Assembly (NCBI RefSeq): GCF_021869535.1
Contig: NW_026262668.1
Coordinates: 14,864,348 to 14,928,347 of the forward strand
Direction: 5' to 3'
DNA from: Mytilus californianus
Lineage: Eukaryota; Mollusca; Bivalvia; Mytilida; Mytilidae
Length of the DNA stretch: 64,000 bases
Both the position numbers and the translations under genes were made by a program. Of this stretch, positions 34,601 to 44,359 are shown piece by piece. A model generated the notes under the pieces. That model saw only the letters and a program-made list of their open reading frames with translations, searched no databases and was not told the DNA's origin. The first letter of the stretch is position 1; the number at the start of each line of letters is the position of its first letter.

Positions 34601-36701
34601 CAAATATTTCAGCATTTAAAATGTTCATTACTTGTTCACACAAGGTGTGTTATTTTGCATGGTGAATATATATAGGTGATTGTGGGTGATTAATTCACTC
34701 GGAAATAATTCTTTATGTTTTCCATAGTTATTGCCTGACAGGATCATAAATCTGAGTGTTGCAACTCTTAGTCAACATCAAGAGTGATCTTGACTGAAAC
34801 TGAGTACATCACAAATATTTGATTTCTCTATTTTAACAGACTTTTTTGGTTGGGTTTTTGTCTCATTAATGCTTCCTTCACACCTTTTCCATTGCACTAT
34901 GTTGATGGATGGCTGTTTAATGTCCAACAGTAACTATTGCATGTATATTCAGCAAAATTCAGGTTAATATTATATATTATTATACTTCATGTCAAAATGC
35001 CAGATTTTTATTGGTTAATACAAGGGAGACAATTTACTCTATCCCATGGCAAATACTCTATTACCCTTCACGGAGACGCTTGCTCAACTGTGCGCTTTAA
35101 TAAATATGGATGATTGTTATGTACAAGACGACATAGTTTATTACTTTGAATTTGAAATTTTATTGACAGTAATAACAGAACATTCAGTATAATAAATTAA
35201 ATAACACATATCTGAGAGGGTGATAGAGCAGATTGTTACTCCTCGAATAGACATTGTCAACCTTGGCTTCGCCTCAGTTGACAATGTTTTCTCGGGGTAA
35301 CAATCTGCTCTATTACCCTCTCAGCTATGTGTTATTTATATAGAATTTGCCGAGCTTTGTACTTAACTTAATTACTTATACAATGAGCCATTATTTAATA
35401 TGCTAGTTTACATGGTAACAGTCCACAGGAAGACATGTCACCCTACCCAGACATATTAGTTTGATATGGCCAGGGATAAAATCCACTACCTGCCACAATC
35501 AGGGCAAGCATGAATTGAGGTTTATTTCATATCTACCAACCTACCAATCATTCTATTGCAGTTTGGGGATTATGTCATTATCAAATACCAGTAGAACAAC
35601 CTAGCATATTTTGAACAGCGAAAAAATTTAAGTATACAATATGATAGGAATTCAGTACCCTAGTAAGGATTTTTCAATGATATATATTCACCTTCTAACA
35701 TTATGTTTTTTTCTTTTTAAATTAAAGCAGATTAATACTGTGTCTGTTAGATATTGGCCACCACTGTATTAGTTTATGTACTGTGTCTCTAAGATATTGG
35801 ACACCACTGTATTAGTTTATGTACTGTGTCTCTAAGATATTGGACACCACTGTATTAGTTTATGTACTGTGTCTCTTAGATATTGGCCACCACTGTATTA
35901 GTTTATATACTGTGTCTCTTAAATATTGGCCACCACTGTATTAGTTTATGTTCTGTGTCTCTTAGATATTGGCCACCACTGTATTAGTTTATGTACTGTG
36001 TCTCTTAGATATTGGCCACCACTGTATTAGTTTATGTACTGTGTCTCTTAGATATTGGCCACCACTGTATTAGTTTATGTACTGTGTCTCTTAGATATTG
36101 GCCACCACTGTATTAGTTAATGTACTTTGTCTCTTAGATATTGGCCACCACTGTATTAGTTTATGTTCCAAGTTTGATGAAGAATAATCAAAGACATAAA
36201 CTGTGAAAGTCATTTAAAAATTTGTTATGAAATAAAAACACATTTTGGGGGAGGGCTACACAGTAAACACATTACAAATTGTCTAAGCATGCTAATTGTT
36301 GTCTGCTCTATGGTCGGGTAGTTGTCTCTTTGACACATTCCCCATTTCCATTCTCAATTTTAATTGTTAAAATATAATCATCTGTTTTTTCAATTATTCA
36401 AACTTCACACATACATGTATATCCAACTTAATCCAAGTATAAACAAGTCAACTTTTTTAGTTGTTCTTAAACATGTTAAAACTTCTATACATTTTGTACA
36501 TGCATGACATGTATATATATATATATACATATATATTTAAATAAAAAAGTCCAATATTGCCGGATAATGCAATTATTAAATAATATATGCATTATCCGTC
36601 AATATTGGACTTTTTTATTTAAATATATTTGTCTATACTTAAGACTTTTAACAATTCGATATATATATAATTATATATAAGTTACCTATTAAAGTATCCA
36701 T
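22511..36701 (-). CDS. Phytanoyl-CoA dioxygenase (PhyH) family oxygenase, complete, 9 coding exons
   Basis: This is a non-heme iron, 2-oxoglutarate-dependent oxygenase of the PhyH family. Coding exons are 36701-36686, 34587-34506, 33417-33336, 29516-29406, 29055-28964, 27358-27268, 23718-23589, 23093-22936 and 22642-22511. All borders are AG/GT, and the parts sum to 894 nt (297 codons plus stop). Seen directly: the proximal facial-triad pair in WHQDYG (His124, Asp126), the distal His213 in [13 protein letters not shown], and Arg223/224 in NRRWAF, which is expected to bind the 2-oxoglutarate carboxylate. [14 protein letters not shown] at the N-terminus is typical of the family. The start is the ATG in the 41-nt exon at 36726-36686. 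The C-terminus ends KAY, so no obvious peroxisomal PTS1 is present, and I see no clear signal peptide; a cytosolic enzyme is likely. The substrate is unknown, as the family ranges from phytanoyl-CoA to small metabolites. Confidence 0.93.
22936..23093 (-). CDS. PhyH exon 8: distal iron histidine
   Basis: Carries [20 protein letters not shown] and [10 protein letters not shown]. The His of VLHCSDPN completes the iron triad and the Arg pair follows 10 residues later. Borders are TTTGTAG| and AAAAA|GTAAG. Confidence 0.94.
23589..23718 (-). CDS. PhyH exon 7
   Basis: Encodes [14 protein letters not shown], where 'PGSH' is a family hallmark, and a charged helix ([17 protein letters not shown]). Borders are TTTAG|ATTTT and AGCAG|GTTTG (phase 1). 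Confidence 0.92.
24185..26370 (+). mobile_element. Family-B core-tandem element in PhyH intron 6
   Basis: The 5' cap contains gatacgaccgcagaggttga and the 3' cap tgcggtcgtataaa after gacgatgacaacgacgacga. atacgaccgca and tgcggtcgtat are inverted copies. Between them are about seven core units of 120-135 bp (agattcagcatatcaaagaa, tttaattttggacccc) and two units with ttttggccccttttt. Non-coding, although the cores leave open frames on both strands. A small palindromic repeat pair is nested at 25755-25936. Confidence 0.7.
25755..25936. repeat. Two palindromic modules 'agcagtgtaagggag'
   Basis: Two modules of about 80 bp, 25755-25832 and 25858-25936. Each has taatttaaaagcagtgt-a-agggag at the left and ctcccttacactg-tttaaatt at the right, that is, inverted arms. 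They may be small hairpin MITEs nested in the family-B element. Confidence 0.7.
27268..27358 (-). CDS. PhyH exon 6
   Basis: Encodes [20 protein letters not shown] and KANGCLQ; the 'N-G-x-L-x-x-x-P-G-S-H' motif is completed across the next junction. Borders are TTGTAG| and CTTCAG|GTACC. Confidence 0.92.
28015..28605 (+). mobile_element. Family-B 3' part in PhyH intron 5
   Basis: A run of 'ctattgcgcaatactgtgcaa' type inverted motifs (28015-28110) is followed by two ttggccccttttttggccct units, then gccaacacagacgacgacac and the cap aaaattttttgcggtcatat. It matches the right half of the element at 24185-26370. The 5' cap is missing. Confidence 0.65.
28964..29055 (-). CDS. PhyH exon 5: proximal iron ligands
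   Basis: Contains EWHQDYG with the His-x-Asp pair. Two acceptor AGs lie 7 bp apart (ATATTAG and TTTTAG). Only the upstream one keeps the frame ([15 protein letters not shown]), so it was chosen. The donor is ATGG|GTGAAT. Confidence 0.92.
29406..29516 (-). CDS. PhyH exon 4
   Basis: Encodes [20 protein letters not shown] and [12 protein letters not shown]. Borders are TTTCAG|ATACC and GAAAAA|GTAAG. It is phase 0 at both ends. Confidence 0.92.
29700..30092. other. PhyH intron 3, unique part
   Basis: Intronic DNA between exon 4 and the foldback-like element. No repeats or coding signals recognised. Confidence 0.55.
30093..31246. mobile_element. Foldback-like element with 'aaatctatggcagat' inverted arms, PhyH intron 3
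   Basis: The ends are inverted (tatgtaagactcaaatctat at 30097; its complement ends at 31243). Both arms (about 150-200 bp) are filled with repeats of aaatctatggcag. The middle holds a piece (30520-30700) resembling the 3' region of the retroelement at 15468. No transposase frame is seen; the 110-codon open frame at 30298 has no recognised domain. Confidence 0.65.
31258..32375. mobile_element. Second foldback-like element with 'gcgatggtct' arms
   Basis: The left side has repeated gcgatggt-t blocks (31265, 31330, 31370). The right side (32270-32375) has the reverse motif (gaccatctaacttcg, gaccatcacacttcag, ccatcgcacctccg). The enclosed DNA includes a tRNA-like SINE head at 31396. It abuts the previous element. 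Arms are diverged, so the call is tentative. Confidence 0.4.
31396..31466 (+). mobile_element. tRNA-derived SINE head (decayed)
   Basis: ggcggtgtagtggttagcgt carries a good A-box. The B-box (gatcgggttttatttctag) has lost the GTTCGA core. A functional tRNA is unlikely; a SINE relic is favoured. Confidence 0.5.
32500..33170. repeat. Family-E 'gggcaataactc' repeat in PhyH intron 3
   Basis: Four diverged units carrying catttaagggcaataactyy and gtagatctt blocks, matching 12960-13495. Two very similar 40-bp pieces sit side by side at 32695-32770. Confidence 0.7.
33336..33417 (-). CDS. PhyH exon 3
   Basis: Encodes [20 protein letters not shown] and IKKHGYG, the N-terminal helix of the family. Borders are CTTATAG|AGG and GGA|GTAAG. 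Confidence 0.92.
33923..34132. mobile_element. 210-bp MITE with perfect 25-bp terminal inverted repeats
   Basis: Left end tactgtaaattcagaaatta + ttgcg and right end cgcaataatttctgaattta + cagta are exact reverse complements. The outermost bases are TA at both ends, which fits a Tc1/mariner-type TA target. Subterminal repeats (tcgcaataa) recur inside. It lies in PhyH intron 2. Confidence 0.88.
34506..34587 (-). CDS. PhyH exon 2
   Basis: Encodes [20 protein letters not shown] and EQGYLLLR, the start of the catalytic domain. Borders are TTGGCAG|ACTTT and TTGAG|GTAAG. Confidence 0.92.
35201..35336. mobile_element. Hairpin MITE, ~60-bp arms
   Basis: The left arm (ataacacatatctgagaggg...) and right arm (...ccctctcagctatgtgttat) pair over about 60 bp around a short loop (ccttggcttcgcctcag). 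Few mismatches suggest fairly recent origin. PhyH intron 1. Confidence 0.85.
35730..36170. repeat. ~43-bp minisatellite in PhyH intron 1
   Basis: Ten copies of ctgtgtctcttagatattgg + ccaccactgtattagtttatgta. The two leftmost full units share a variant (ctctaagatattggaca), indicating a local duplication. Confidence 0.93.
36531..36627. mobile_element. Hairpin MITE, ~41-bp arms
   Basis: The left arm atatatttaaataaaaaagt + ccaatattg... and the right arm are complementary over about 41 bp with a 15-bp loop. It sits 60 bp downstream (gene sense) of PhyH exon 1. Confidence 0.85.
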
Positions 36702-36726
36702 CTGTATAGAATTATAGTCAATATTT
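36686..36726 (-). CDS. PhyH exon 1 (start exon)
   Basis: This 41-nt segment lies between TTTCAG| and TAG|GTAAC. The ATG at 36701 gives MDTLI and continues in frame into exon 2. The acceptor-like upstream border suggests a 5'-untranslated exon further up. The stretch at 37500-37590 has acceptor and donor-like borders but its open frame does not join this one. Confidence 0.8.
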
Positions 36727-36777
36727 CTGAAAGAAAAAATAATTCAAATTTTAAATCTAAAAAAGAAGGATCATGCA

Positions 36778-36815
36778 GAGACATATAATACAATTATTTA
36801 TTATTATATGTCTCT
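36778..36815. mobile_element. 38-bp palindromic insertion with ~10-bp target duplication
   Basis: gagacatataatac ... tattatatgtctct forms a hairpin. The flanks are ggatcatgca and ggatgatgca, a 10-bp direct repeat with one mismatch. The same palindrome is at 38093 and, diverged, at 43027. Confidence 0.65.
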
Positions 36816-37299
36816 GGATGATGCAAACAAAAAGTTAATGTTACAATTCTCAAATGGAAGAATCAACACATCCATCCATATTAATAATACTAAGTAGTGT
36901 CCTTTTGTTATATGATATAATATATGACCAAATGTTTGTTTGAATTTTTCTCTTTTAGGAACATTGCTATTTTCTTTATATCGAAAAGGAGCAAATATTT
37001 CATAATATTCAGTTAATATATAAAAAAAATGTAAAAGAAAGAAGCCCTATGCATAGTGGGTGGACAAGGACGAAGGGCAAAGGGCGGAAAATTTGGACTG
37101 GTACTGGAAAACAAGGACACCTTGGATGGGGCCACACATTTTGCTGTGCACTGAACAAATAACAGCCCCCATTAGAGGGGTACACGTTTAATTGACACCT
37201 ATTCAAAGTCAAGTCTGCCTGGGGTATGAGGATGTGTAATCCCAAATTCCCAGAAATATAAACAACGAATCCTGAATTCACGAAAAAATAAAGCAATCT

Positions 37300-38090
37300 T
37301 TCCCCAATTCCTGAAAACTAATCATTAATCAGCGAGTCATAATAAGTGTAATCCTAAATTTCCACAAAAATAAGGGCCCAACCCAAACGTCATATTGTCA
37401 GAGGGGCCTTTCATCCCACAGAGAAGAATCCCTCAAACTGATTTTTCAAAGTTTAAGCTCTCCATGCAATGGAGTGTTAGGATTGAGGATTAACCACCAG
37501 AGTATTTACCATCCAAACATCGTATCCCTTTTGAGATTCTGAGTCTGGAGCGACTTTCTGATTTGGCCGTTTAAAGTTAATCAGAGACGTGTCTCTCAGT
37601 AAACGGACTAAAAAACAACATGAAAAAGGGATTACTGTCCATCAATCTTTTCAAAAGTGAGAATTATGCGGTACACAAATTTAGCACACTGCAGTGAAAT
37701 TGAAAACTGATGTGATTTCTCGTCCTTATTTTAGGGTCGTTGCTTCGATTATTTAAAGTATCAAAAGCATTTTAAAGTAAAACTGTAATGAAGAGAAAAA
37801 GACCTTTGATTTTTTAGCTTCAGGAATCCCTATGTACCGGGGAAATAAACACCATTATAATAAGTAAAGATCTTTTATCGTGATTGATATTTGTCTCCTA
37901 TAAAAAGGAGCACCATAATAATGATTCGTCAGCACGAGTGAAAAATATAAATGAATGAATAGAATTAATGTGACTGAAATCGGGGTGGATATTCTTCAGT
38001 GAACTTTGCATTATCATTTCAGTTTTATAAAGCATATCGTCATCCTCAAAGGCAAACAGTATAATAAGTTGTCGTCGACGTGTATGGCAT
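37300..38090. other. 5' flank of the PhyH gene
   Basis: Intergenic. A stretch at 37500-37590 (minus) has ttttttag| and |gtaaat borders and could be an untranslated exon. No TATA box or CpG-dense segment was recognised. Confidence 0.4.
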
Positions 38091-38092
38091 CA

Positions 38093-38121
38093 GAGACATA
38101 TAATTGTATTATATGTCTCTG
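38093..38121. mobile_element. 29-bp palindromic insertion with 9-bp target duplication
   Basis: gagacatataattg + tattatatgtctctg is flanked by exact direct repeats atggcatca (38084-38092 and 38122-38130). A 9-bp duplication is typical of Mutator-like elements. This would be an extreme internal-deletion form. Confidence 0.7.
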
Positions 38122-38504
38122 ATGGCATCAAGCTTAGCATATATATAGTACTAAGTAATACCGCTTTAAAATTATTTTACCAGCAGAATTTAAACACGAA
38201 CTGGAGTTGCATCTTTTAGAATTATGTTCTTAAAGTTTATACAAATAAATACAAATACAAAAATATTTTATTGGCACAAACACAATTACAATAATTGGCA
38301 AAGGCCCATATATCAGTACATGATAACAATGAATACACTGCATAATGGAATATGTTATAATTAAGAATTCAAAATCTCATTTCTATATACCATACATTTA
38401 TGTATATAAGAACTTGTCACTTTCAGGACTTTTAAAGAATTGCTATTAATGCAACGTTTCATATTTAGCTGATTTTCACTACAACTTCAGGCGCGGATCC
38501 AGAG

Positions 38505-38540
38505 CTAAAAGCGTGGGGGGGGGGGGGGGGGGGGGGGGGT
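38505..38540. repeat. Poly-G tract after 'ggatccagagct' repeat
   Basis: A G homopolymer of roughly 26 bases follows gcgcggatccagagctaaaa. A related ggcggatccagaat motif is at 52884. Poly-G of this length may form quadruplexes and is error-prone in assembly. Confidence 0.75.
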
Positions 38541-39379
38541 GAGAAACGTTTTTGAACATTAATATATATTAGAGAAGTTTTCTTGTTATACCAAACCTCA
38601 TGTTTTTCAATAATTGGCACACTTTTTGTTTACCCGGCATATGATTACTCAAAATAAACTTTTTAGATTAGTTCAATTATTTAATTACAGATCGTATCAG
38701 CCCTTGCATCTATTCCACTAGCTGAATTATTATGTGTGTTGGTAAAGTCTTGTGATCTAAATAAGGCTGTTTGGTGGTGGTTTTTTTTCGCGAGATTAAC
38801 ATTCACCATTTGCCTTTACCCAATTCTGAACAGGTTTTTTTAACAAACTTTCCGGGGTTGTCGTCAGTAGCGAACAAAACGCAAAATTTGCGGTAAATTC
38901 CGTCCTGTGAAGTTGAATAGACAATGCATGGGGAAAAGTGCAGCCAAGCATATTTGAAGCATCTTTTTAACCCGTACATTTCTCGTTTATGAAAAGAAAA
39001 AGAACTAGGTGGATTCCAGTTTTAATTTAGAATGCTACACATTTGTGCACTAGGTACGGATGTGGAATAAAAGTTTGCAATATCCTTAGATTCTGCAGGT
39101 GTCATTTAAAAAACCAATCTTATGGATATGATAGGGTGAAAAAGTAATTTTCTTCAAATCAAGCTAACAGAAAACGTCGTTTTAATCATAAAACCAACAA
39201 AGAAATAAAATATAGGGATAGCAGCCTTAATTGGATTGTCTTAATCAAATCCTTTGATCCTCTAATTATCAAGTTTCCCTTAGGCCAATTTAATTATGAC
39301 ATGTGTATATTTAAAGGAGTGTAGCGACAACGTGTCACCCTATTCAGTGCTGGATATTCAATTTATAGTAAAGATAACA

Positions 39380-40430
39380 TTAAAGCAAGAAATGATTAAT
39401 ACAAAAATTATTTTAAGATTTCCAAGCGGCGGGGGAGGGGGGTTGTGAATATAGTTAGAAAGTTTTTCACAATTCAGTAAAAAGTGATTTTCATCTTCTG
39501 TCTCACCCGATTTACATACATTACAAACTCGTTCATTGGTGGGTAAACCTAAATGTCGCCCTTTTTCTATAGCAAGATTGTGTGCACTCAATCTTATTTT
39601 ACACAGAAATGACCTTTCTAATTTATTACTTAGAACATCAACATAAAAACTACGCTGATTTGAATTATGAAATTGTTGATAAAATTTTAGTTTGGATGAA
39701 TTGTGAAATTTTGATGATTGATCCTGCGTGCACTGATCAATCACTCGATATTTGATACCTGGTAGATATTGTTTCATAGAAAAGTTTCCCCCAGCTAGGT
39801 TTGAAAATCCTAGATTATTTAAAATAGAATAAAGTTTCTTTGTCCAGGGGTTATTTTTTCAGTTGCCAAAAAAATTTTGGATACAAGTGTGTTTTCAGAC
39901 CTTAAAATATGTTCAAAAAATTTAATACAAGAAAATGAGATTTTTGACCACAATGGTAGCCTGCCAAGTTCAGCTCTACAAGCAGCATTAATTGCTTTGC
40001 AATGAACACCAAGAATTTCTTTTATGAACTTCATATGGAATTTTTCCAAAATGGAACCGTCTCCGGAATTATCAAAAACACCCCAAATCTCACTACAATA
40101 CAGCAAGATCGGACTTACTAGTGACTCAAATAATTTTTCTAAAAGTTTACAAGGATTATCCAATCCAATTGTTTTCTTAATCTTAAAACATGCTTTCCTA
40201 GCGTTTTCCATTAGTAAGGATACAGCTAAATTAAAGTTGCCATTACACTTTAACATTATTCCCAAGTAACAATATTTGGAGACGGTTTGTATGGCATTAT
40301 TATTATAGGTAAACTCATTTCGATATGTTTTACCATTAGAATTAAATACTAATACCTTTGATTTTTGTACATTAACATGTAGTTTCCAATTCGAGCAATA
40401 TATACTAAGAATATTGAGGCTGGTTTATAT
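39380..40430 (-). pseudogene. Truncated, frameshifted non-LTR retrotransposon (LINE) reverse transcriptase
   Basis: Reading the minus strand from 40430: VNVQKSKVLVFNSNGK and YCYLGIMLKCNGNFN give the end of the reverse-transcriptase palm/thumb. ESLVSPILLYCSEIWG is a well-known thumb motif. A frameshift near 39830 moves to the second segment, which ends with the zinc-knuckle-like CNVCKSGETEDENHFLLNCE. The catalytic FADD part and everything 5' is missing. It is 5'-truncated as usual for LINE insertions and is dead. Clade (CR1/Jockey-like) is uncertain. Confidence 0.82.
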
Positions 40431-41329
40431 TTATTTATATATTAACATATCTATTTTTTCTCGGGTATAAATGGGTACAAATAATTGTATATAACTGTAA
40501 GTATTACTCGAAAAAGAGGCGAAACCTAAAATTATTTACCGCATGTCAAATCTTGTCTTAATTGGCAGATTATCCCTTAATTGTCAAATTATACTGAAAA
40601 TTACATAACCGTAAAAGACCAGTTTTATCAAATCACACCTGAGATCAGACATGTCCAAAATTATCACAATTTCATATAATTACTTTAAAAATCGTAAATT
40701 ATGAAACTCTACAATCAATAATAAAACTGGGACCAATAGATAGTACTGTATCAATCCCAGATTCCATAAGGTAAACTAATATAAGTATGTTTCTTTGTTT
40801 ATATTTAAAATTCAAATAGACTTATAAAGGTAATAAATCCTTGTAAATAATATGTATATACTTCTAAGTAATTTATTGCATGTACAGTTTATTAAAAAAA
40901 TAAGTAGCCTGAAAATTCGGATTGTGTTTTTTTGGCAATTAGTTCATGCGGTGTTTTGCGTTTTATATGTTGCCAGACTAGTAATGGACTTCTGAGATTG
41001 CATATATATAGATTTGTACCAAACCAAAGCCGTATAGTTTCCATTTGTATTCTTAACATATGATCAAACTGTAAGGTTTGAAAACCTGTTGACTAGAAGA
41101 TTTGGCTGTTCTGTTTGGGCACTTTTAGGGGTTTAAGTGCTCGTTGATGAAGTTTGTATCGGATTCGACAATTTTTTATATCGAGCTTACGTATACCTGA
41201 TGGCGTATTTCCCAAAGGAAACACATAACGATGTCGTGAGCACCGGAATCGGTATCAAAAGTTTTCTTGAAATATAAAATGCGCGAAACAATAAAGTAAT
41301 CAGAATCTAAAACTAACTGATATTTTTAG

Positions 41330-41560
41330 GATGAAGCCACTAGTAAAGCACAATCTGCTTACTATTCCGGAGCACCTGATATAACCCCAGTTTTTTGTTG
41401 GGTTTGTGTTGCTCAGTCAAGTTTATGTTTCCTCTGCAGTGTTTTATCTTTTTAATTGTGTTTTTCCCCCATGGTGTTGTCAGTTTCCCTCCGACTTATC
41501 AGTTCTGAATGTCCTCTTGGTATCTCAGACCGCCTCTTTTTTATAATTCGGATTCACTCA
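41330..41560 (+). repeat. Retroelement 3'-tail family copy
   Basis: cttactattccggagcacctg, ggtttgtgttgctcagtcaa and tgcagtgttttatc match the copies at 51600-51800 and 30520-30700. Together with 15900-15960 they appear to be the untranslated tail of the reverse-transcriptase element at 15468. Confidence 0.55.
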
Positions 41561-43026
41561 GTACCTTATGTTTCGTCATTGGTAATGTTTTATTACAAGC
41601 ACAGTATAAGTGATAATTTAAAATAAGATAGTTTCTTATTTTTACCATATTACTATTTTATGATAATTTTAAGACTTAAATATTGCTTGATTAAAGTTTT
41701 TAAGATATATTAAGTACCTTTAAAGAATAATGACGATGTCTATGAAATAGGAAATTTTAAATTGTGATGGAAAACTTATGTATATACGTTGGAATTGTTC
41801 AAAATCCTAACCAATTTCCTTTTTACGTAACACTCTTTTAAGATTATCTTTTTATTTTAAATTCTGATGTAAGAATAGCACCTTTAACTAACCAATAGAA
41901 TTAAAATTTGAAACTAATTTGAGCGTTTTAAATTTTCAAATTTTATTTGTAAATATATCCAGTTCCTACTTAACTTTTTCTTACACCTCAGCACATGTTT
42001 TTTTATAATATAACTATTATGATTAATTAATTAATTTCATGTTTTATAACTGTTATGACTATCCTATGATATAATAATAATATTGCCCTTATTCATTTAT
42101 CTGTACATAGGTTTATATATTCCCTTATGTTTTAAGGTGTATATAGTTGCTACAATTATACCCTATGGGTAGTGCTCCACAATTAATGGATGAACATACA
42201 AGAAAGTGAACTTTATTACGAGAAATCATTGGCCGATGAAATTTGAAAAGACGTATGACAAACCATGTACCAAGTATTTGTTTCAACCACATGGTCAAAC
42301 TCAGATATTGAAAAAGAACGAGTATGAACAAGACCATTTAAAAAAATTCCAACAATTTTACATATTTCCATATAGTATCAAAATGCTATATTCGGCGCTT
42401 CGATCGTACGTTTATGTTAATTTTGCATCGAAAGACATTTTTGTTTTCAAAAATGAATGACTTTGTATCTGAATGATAATATACAGTATTACTTCCAACA
42501 TAATTCTGGTTTTGGTTGATCTCTTGTCCGGGTTTGGTTTTACCTTTTAGGTTGATCATTTTTTTAACGTTCATATTAGATCATATTAGGCTTTGGATTT
42601 TTATATATTCAAAAAAGTAGGCCTCGGGATCACTGAAAAGACATGTATTGTCGAAATGCGCATCTGGTGCAATAAAATTGGTACCGTTAATACGTTATAT
42701 CTTTCTTAAACGTTTATGGATAATTACTCAAAGTTTGTAAAAATTTCAATCAAAATTGCAGTTTTGAGCCATCGTAGGCATGAATAAGGTTAAAAGGAGG
42801 TACATCATGATAACAACTCCTAATTATTTAACATTACTTTTACCATATTTTTTTTTGTCTTTCGGTTGCTATCTCATTGACGTAAAACACGCATCACAAT
42901 TGACGTAAACCACGCATCTCCTTTCACCCATATTTATAATGAGTGTATTTGAAGCATCTGACATTTTATATCTTCAAATAGAATAATTTAGTCAGTTGTG
43001 ACATAAAAATGTGAATTGATCAAACC

Positions 43027-43054
43027 AGAGACATATGATACAATTGTAGGTCTC
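43027..43054. mobile_element. Diverged copy of the small palindromic insertion
   Basis: gagacatatgatacaattgt + aggtctct is the third copy of the small palindrome. Flanking repeats are weak (caaac on both sides). Confidence 0.45.
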
Positions 43055-44292
43055 TGTACAAACATAGTTGTTTTTATAACCCTGCTCAATCCGATTGACA
43101 TAAACTGCACTGAATCAGATATATTGTTATCTTAAAAGATTAATGAAGGATAATATGAATATGAAAATATATACAGGTATCTGCTTATTACATAGATACT
43201 ACATGTAGTGTAGTAAAATGGAATCACTACATGTAATATTTTTTTATTCAAATTAAATATTAATACAGTATTAACAAGATATTAACTTTTCGTAAACAAC
43301 AATAAACGACTAATTAGATTTCATTTCAGTATATTTTTTTTTATAATAAATACCATAATTAATATTTAATCCCATTGTCCCTAGTTTTACACATGACCTG
43401 TTATATAGTACAGACGCATTATTACATTGACCAGTCCAGTCTTGGAAGAGCACCTGTTACACCAGTCTTAAGAGGTCTGGATTAAGAAATCAAGAACAAG
43501 TATGTATTTTTTCGAGAAATTATTTGTAAATTTAAGGATCTTGTAAACAACATCACGGACTTTTCAGTCTGACTGAAACAAAAATTAAACTGTTTCATGA
43601 GTGATTCAGTTCCATTTTACAACAAACATTCCTGTTTCTTTTTACGCTCTTCATGCAATCTCAAAAGGACCGTACTTTGGATTGTTTTCTGCAACTGATC
43701 ATGTTCTGATACGTCTAATGTTTTCATCATGGGTTGAATACATTCATCAAACCCATACACGCTAGTTAACTTGCTGAAACATTCAAATTTCACGTCCCTA
43801 TATAAACATTCTTAACCGATAAATTTGTTCTCCAGACTGAAACTTAACTCTCCAAATTCAGTTAAGTGTTAAAACAATCGGTACATTTTTTTGTTCATTT
43901 GCTCGAGATTCTGGGTGAACAAAGTTTTAGAAGTAAACAGCGTGAAAGAAACTGATGAACTATAAACAGTTACACATAATAAACCCGACGCCTCAACTTT
44001 GAGATTGGTTGATTTTTGTTTGCTTTACATCCAGTGGCAAATATTTTATAATGATTCAGGATAAAACCAAATTAAACGATATATTTAAACAGTAGGTTTT
44101 GAAAATTTGGGAGACCGAGAAGAAGAGGGGAAACTTTGAGGGTATGTTCGACAAATATGTCTTTCAACAGTCTACTAAGGATCCCCTAAAAACCTGCGTT
44201 AAAAGAGAAGAAAAAAATGAATGTGCAACTTGTTTCGGTTCTTTTACACGAAAAATTGAACAAACTGTGAAATTATATTTTGTATTTTTAGG

Positions 44293-44359
44293 ATGAAGAG
44301 GGTTTTTAATTTTTGTATAGTACCTTTGTTTGTACTGATAATCCCAACTCTGACTCAGG
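44293..44359 (+). CDS. Ig-channel exon 1: signal peptide
   Basis: MKRVFNFCIVPLFVLIIPTL plus TQ: a basic start, a hydrophobic core and a polar end, as in a cleavable signal peptide. The donor CAGG|GTAAGT leaves phase 1. An acceptor-like ttttag just before the ATG hints at an upstream untranslated exon. Confidence 0.75.

Larger units (their letters stand above)
40431..44292. other. Intergenic region upstream of the Ig-channel gene
   Basis: About 3.9 kb of AT-rich DNA without gene-like exons. It holds a retroelement 3'-tail copy at 41330-41560 (cttactattccggagcacct), a dispersed fragment at 42370-42710 and a small palindrome at 43027. The promoter of the Ig-channel gene must lie here or upstream, but no convincing core element was found. 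Confidence 0.5.

Noticed and set aside
37495..37592. Possible extra coding exon of the PhyH gene (LLRDTSLINFKRPNQ...)
   Set aside because: Borders look like splice sites but the phase leads to a stop in the next exon. At most it is an untranslated exon.
42206..42460. 84-codon open frame MNFITRNHWPMKFEKTYDKP...
   Set aside because: No domain, no splice context, and its 3' part resembles a dispersed repeat also at 63140.
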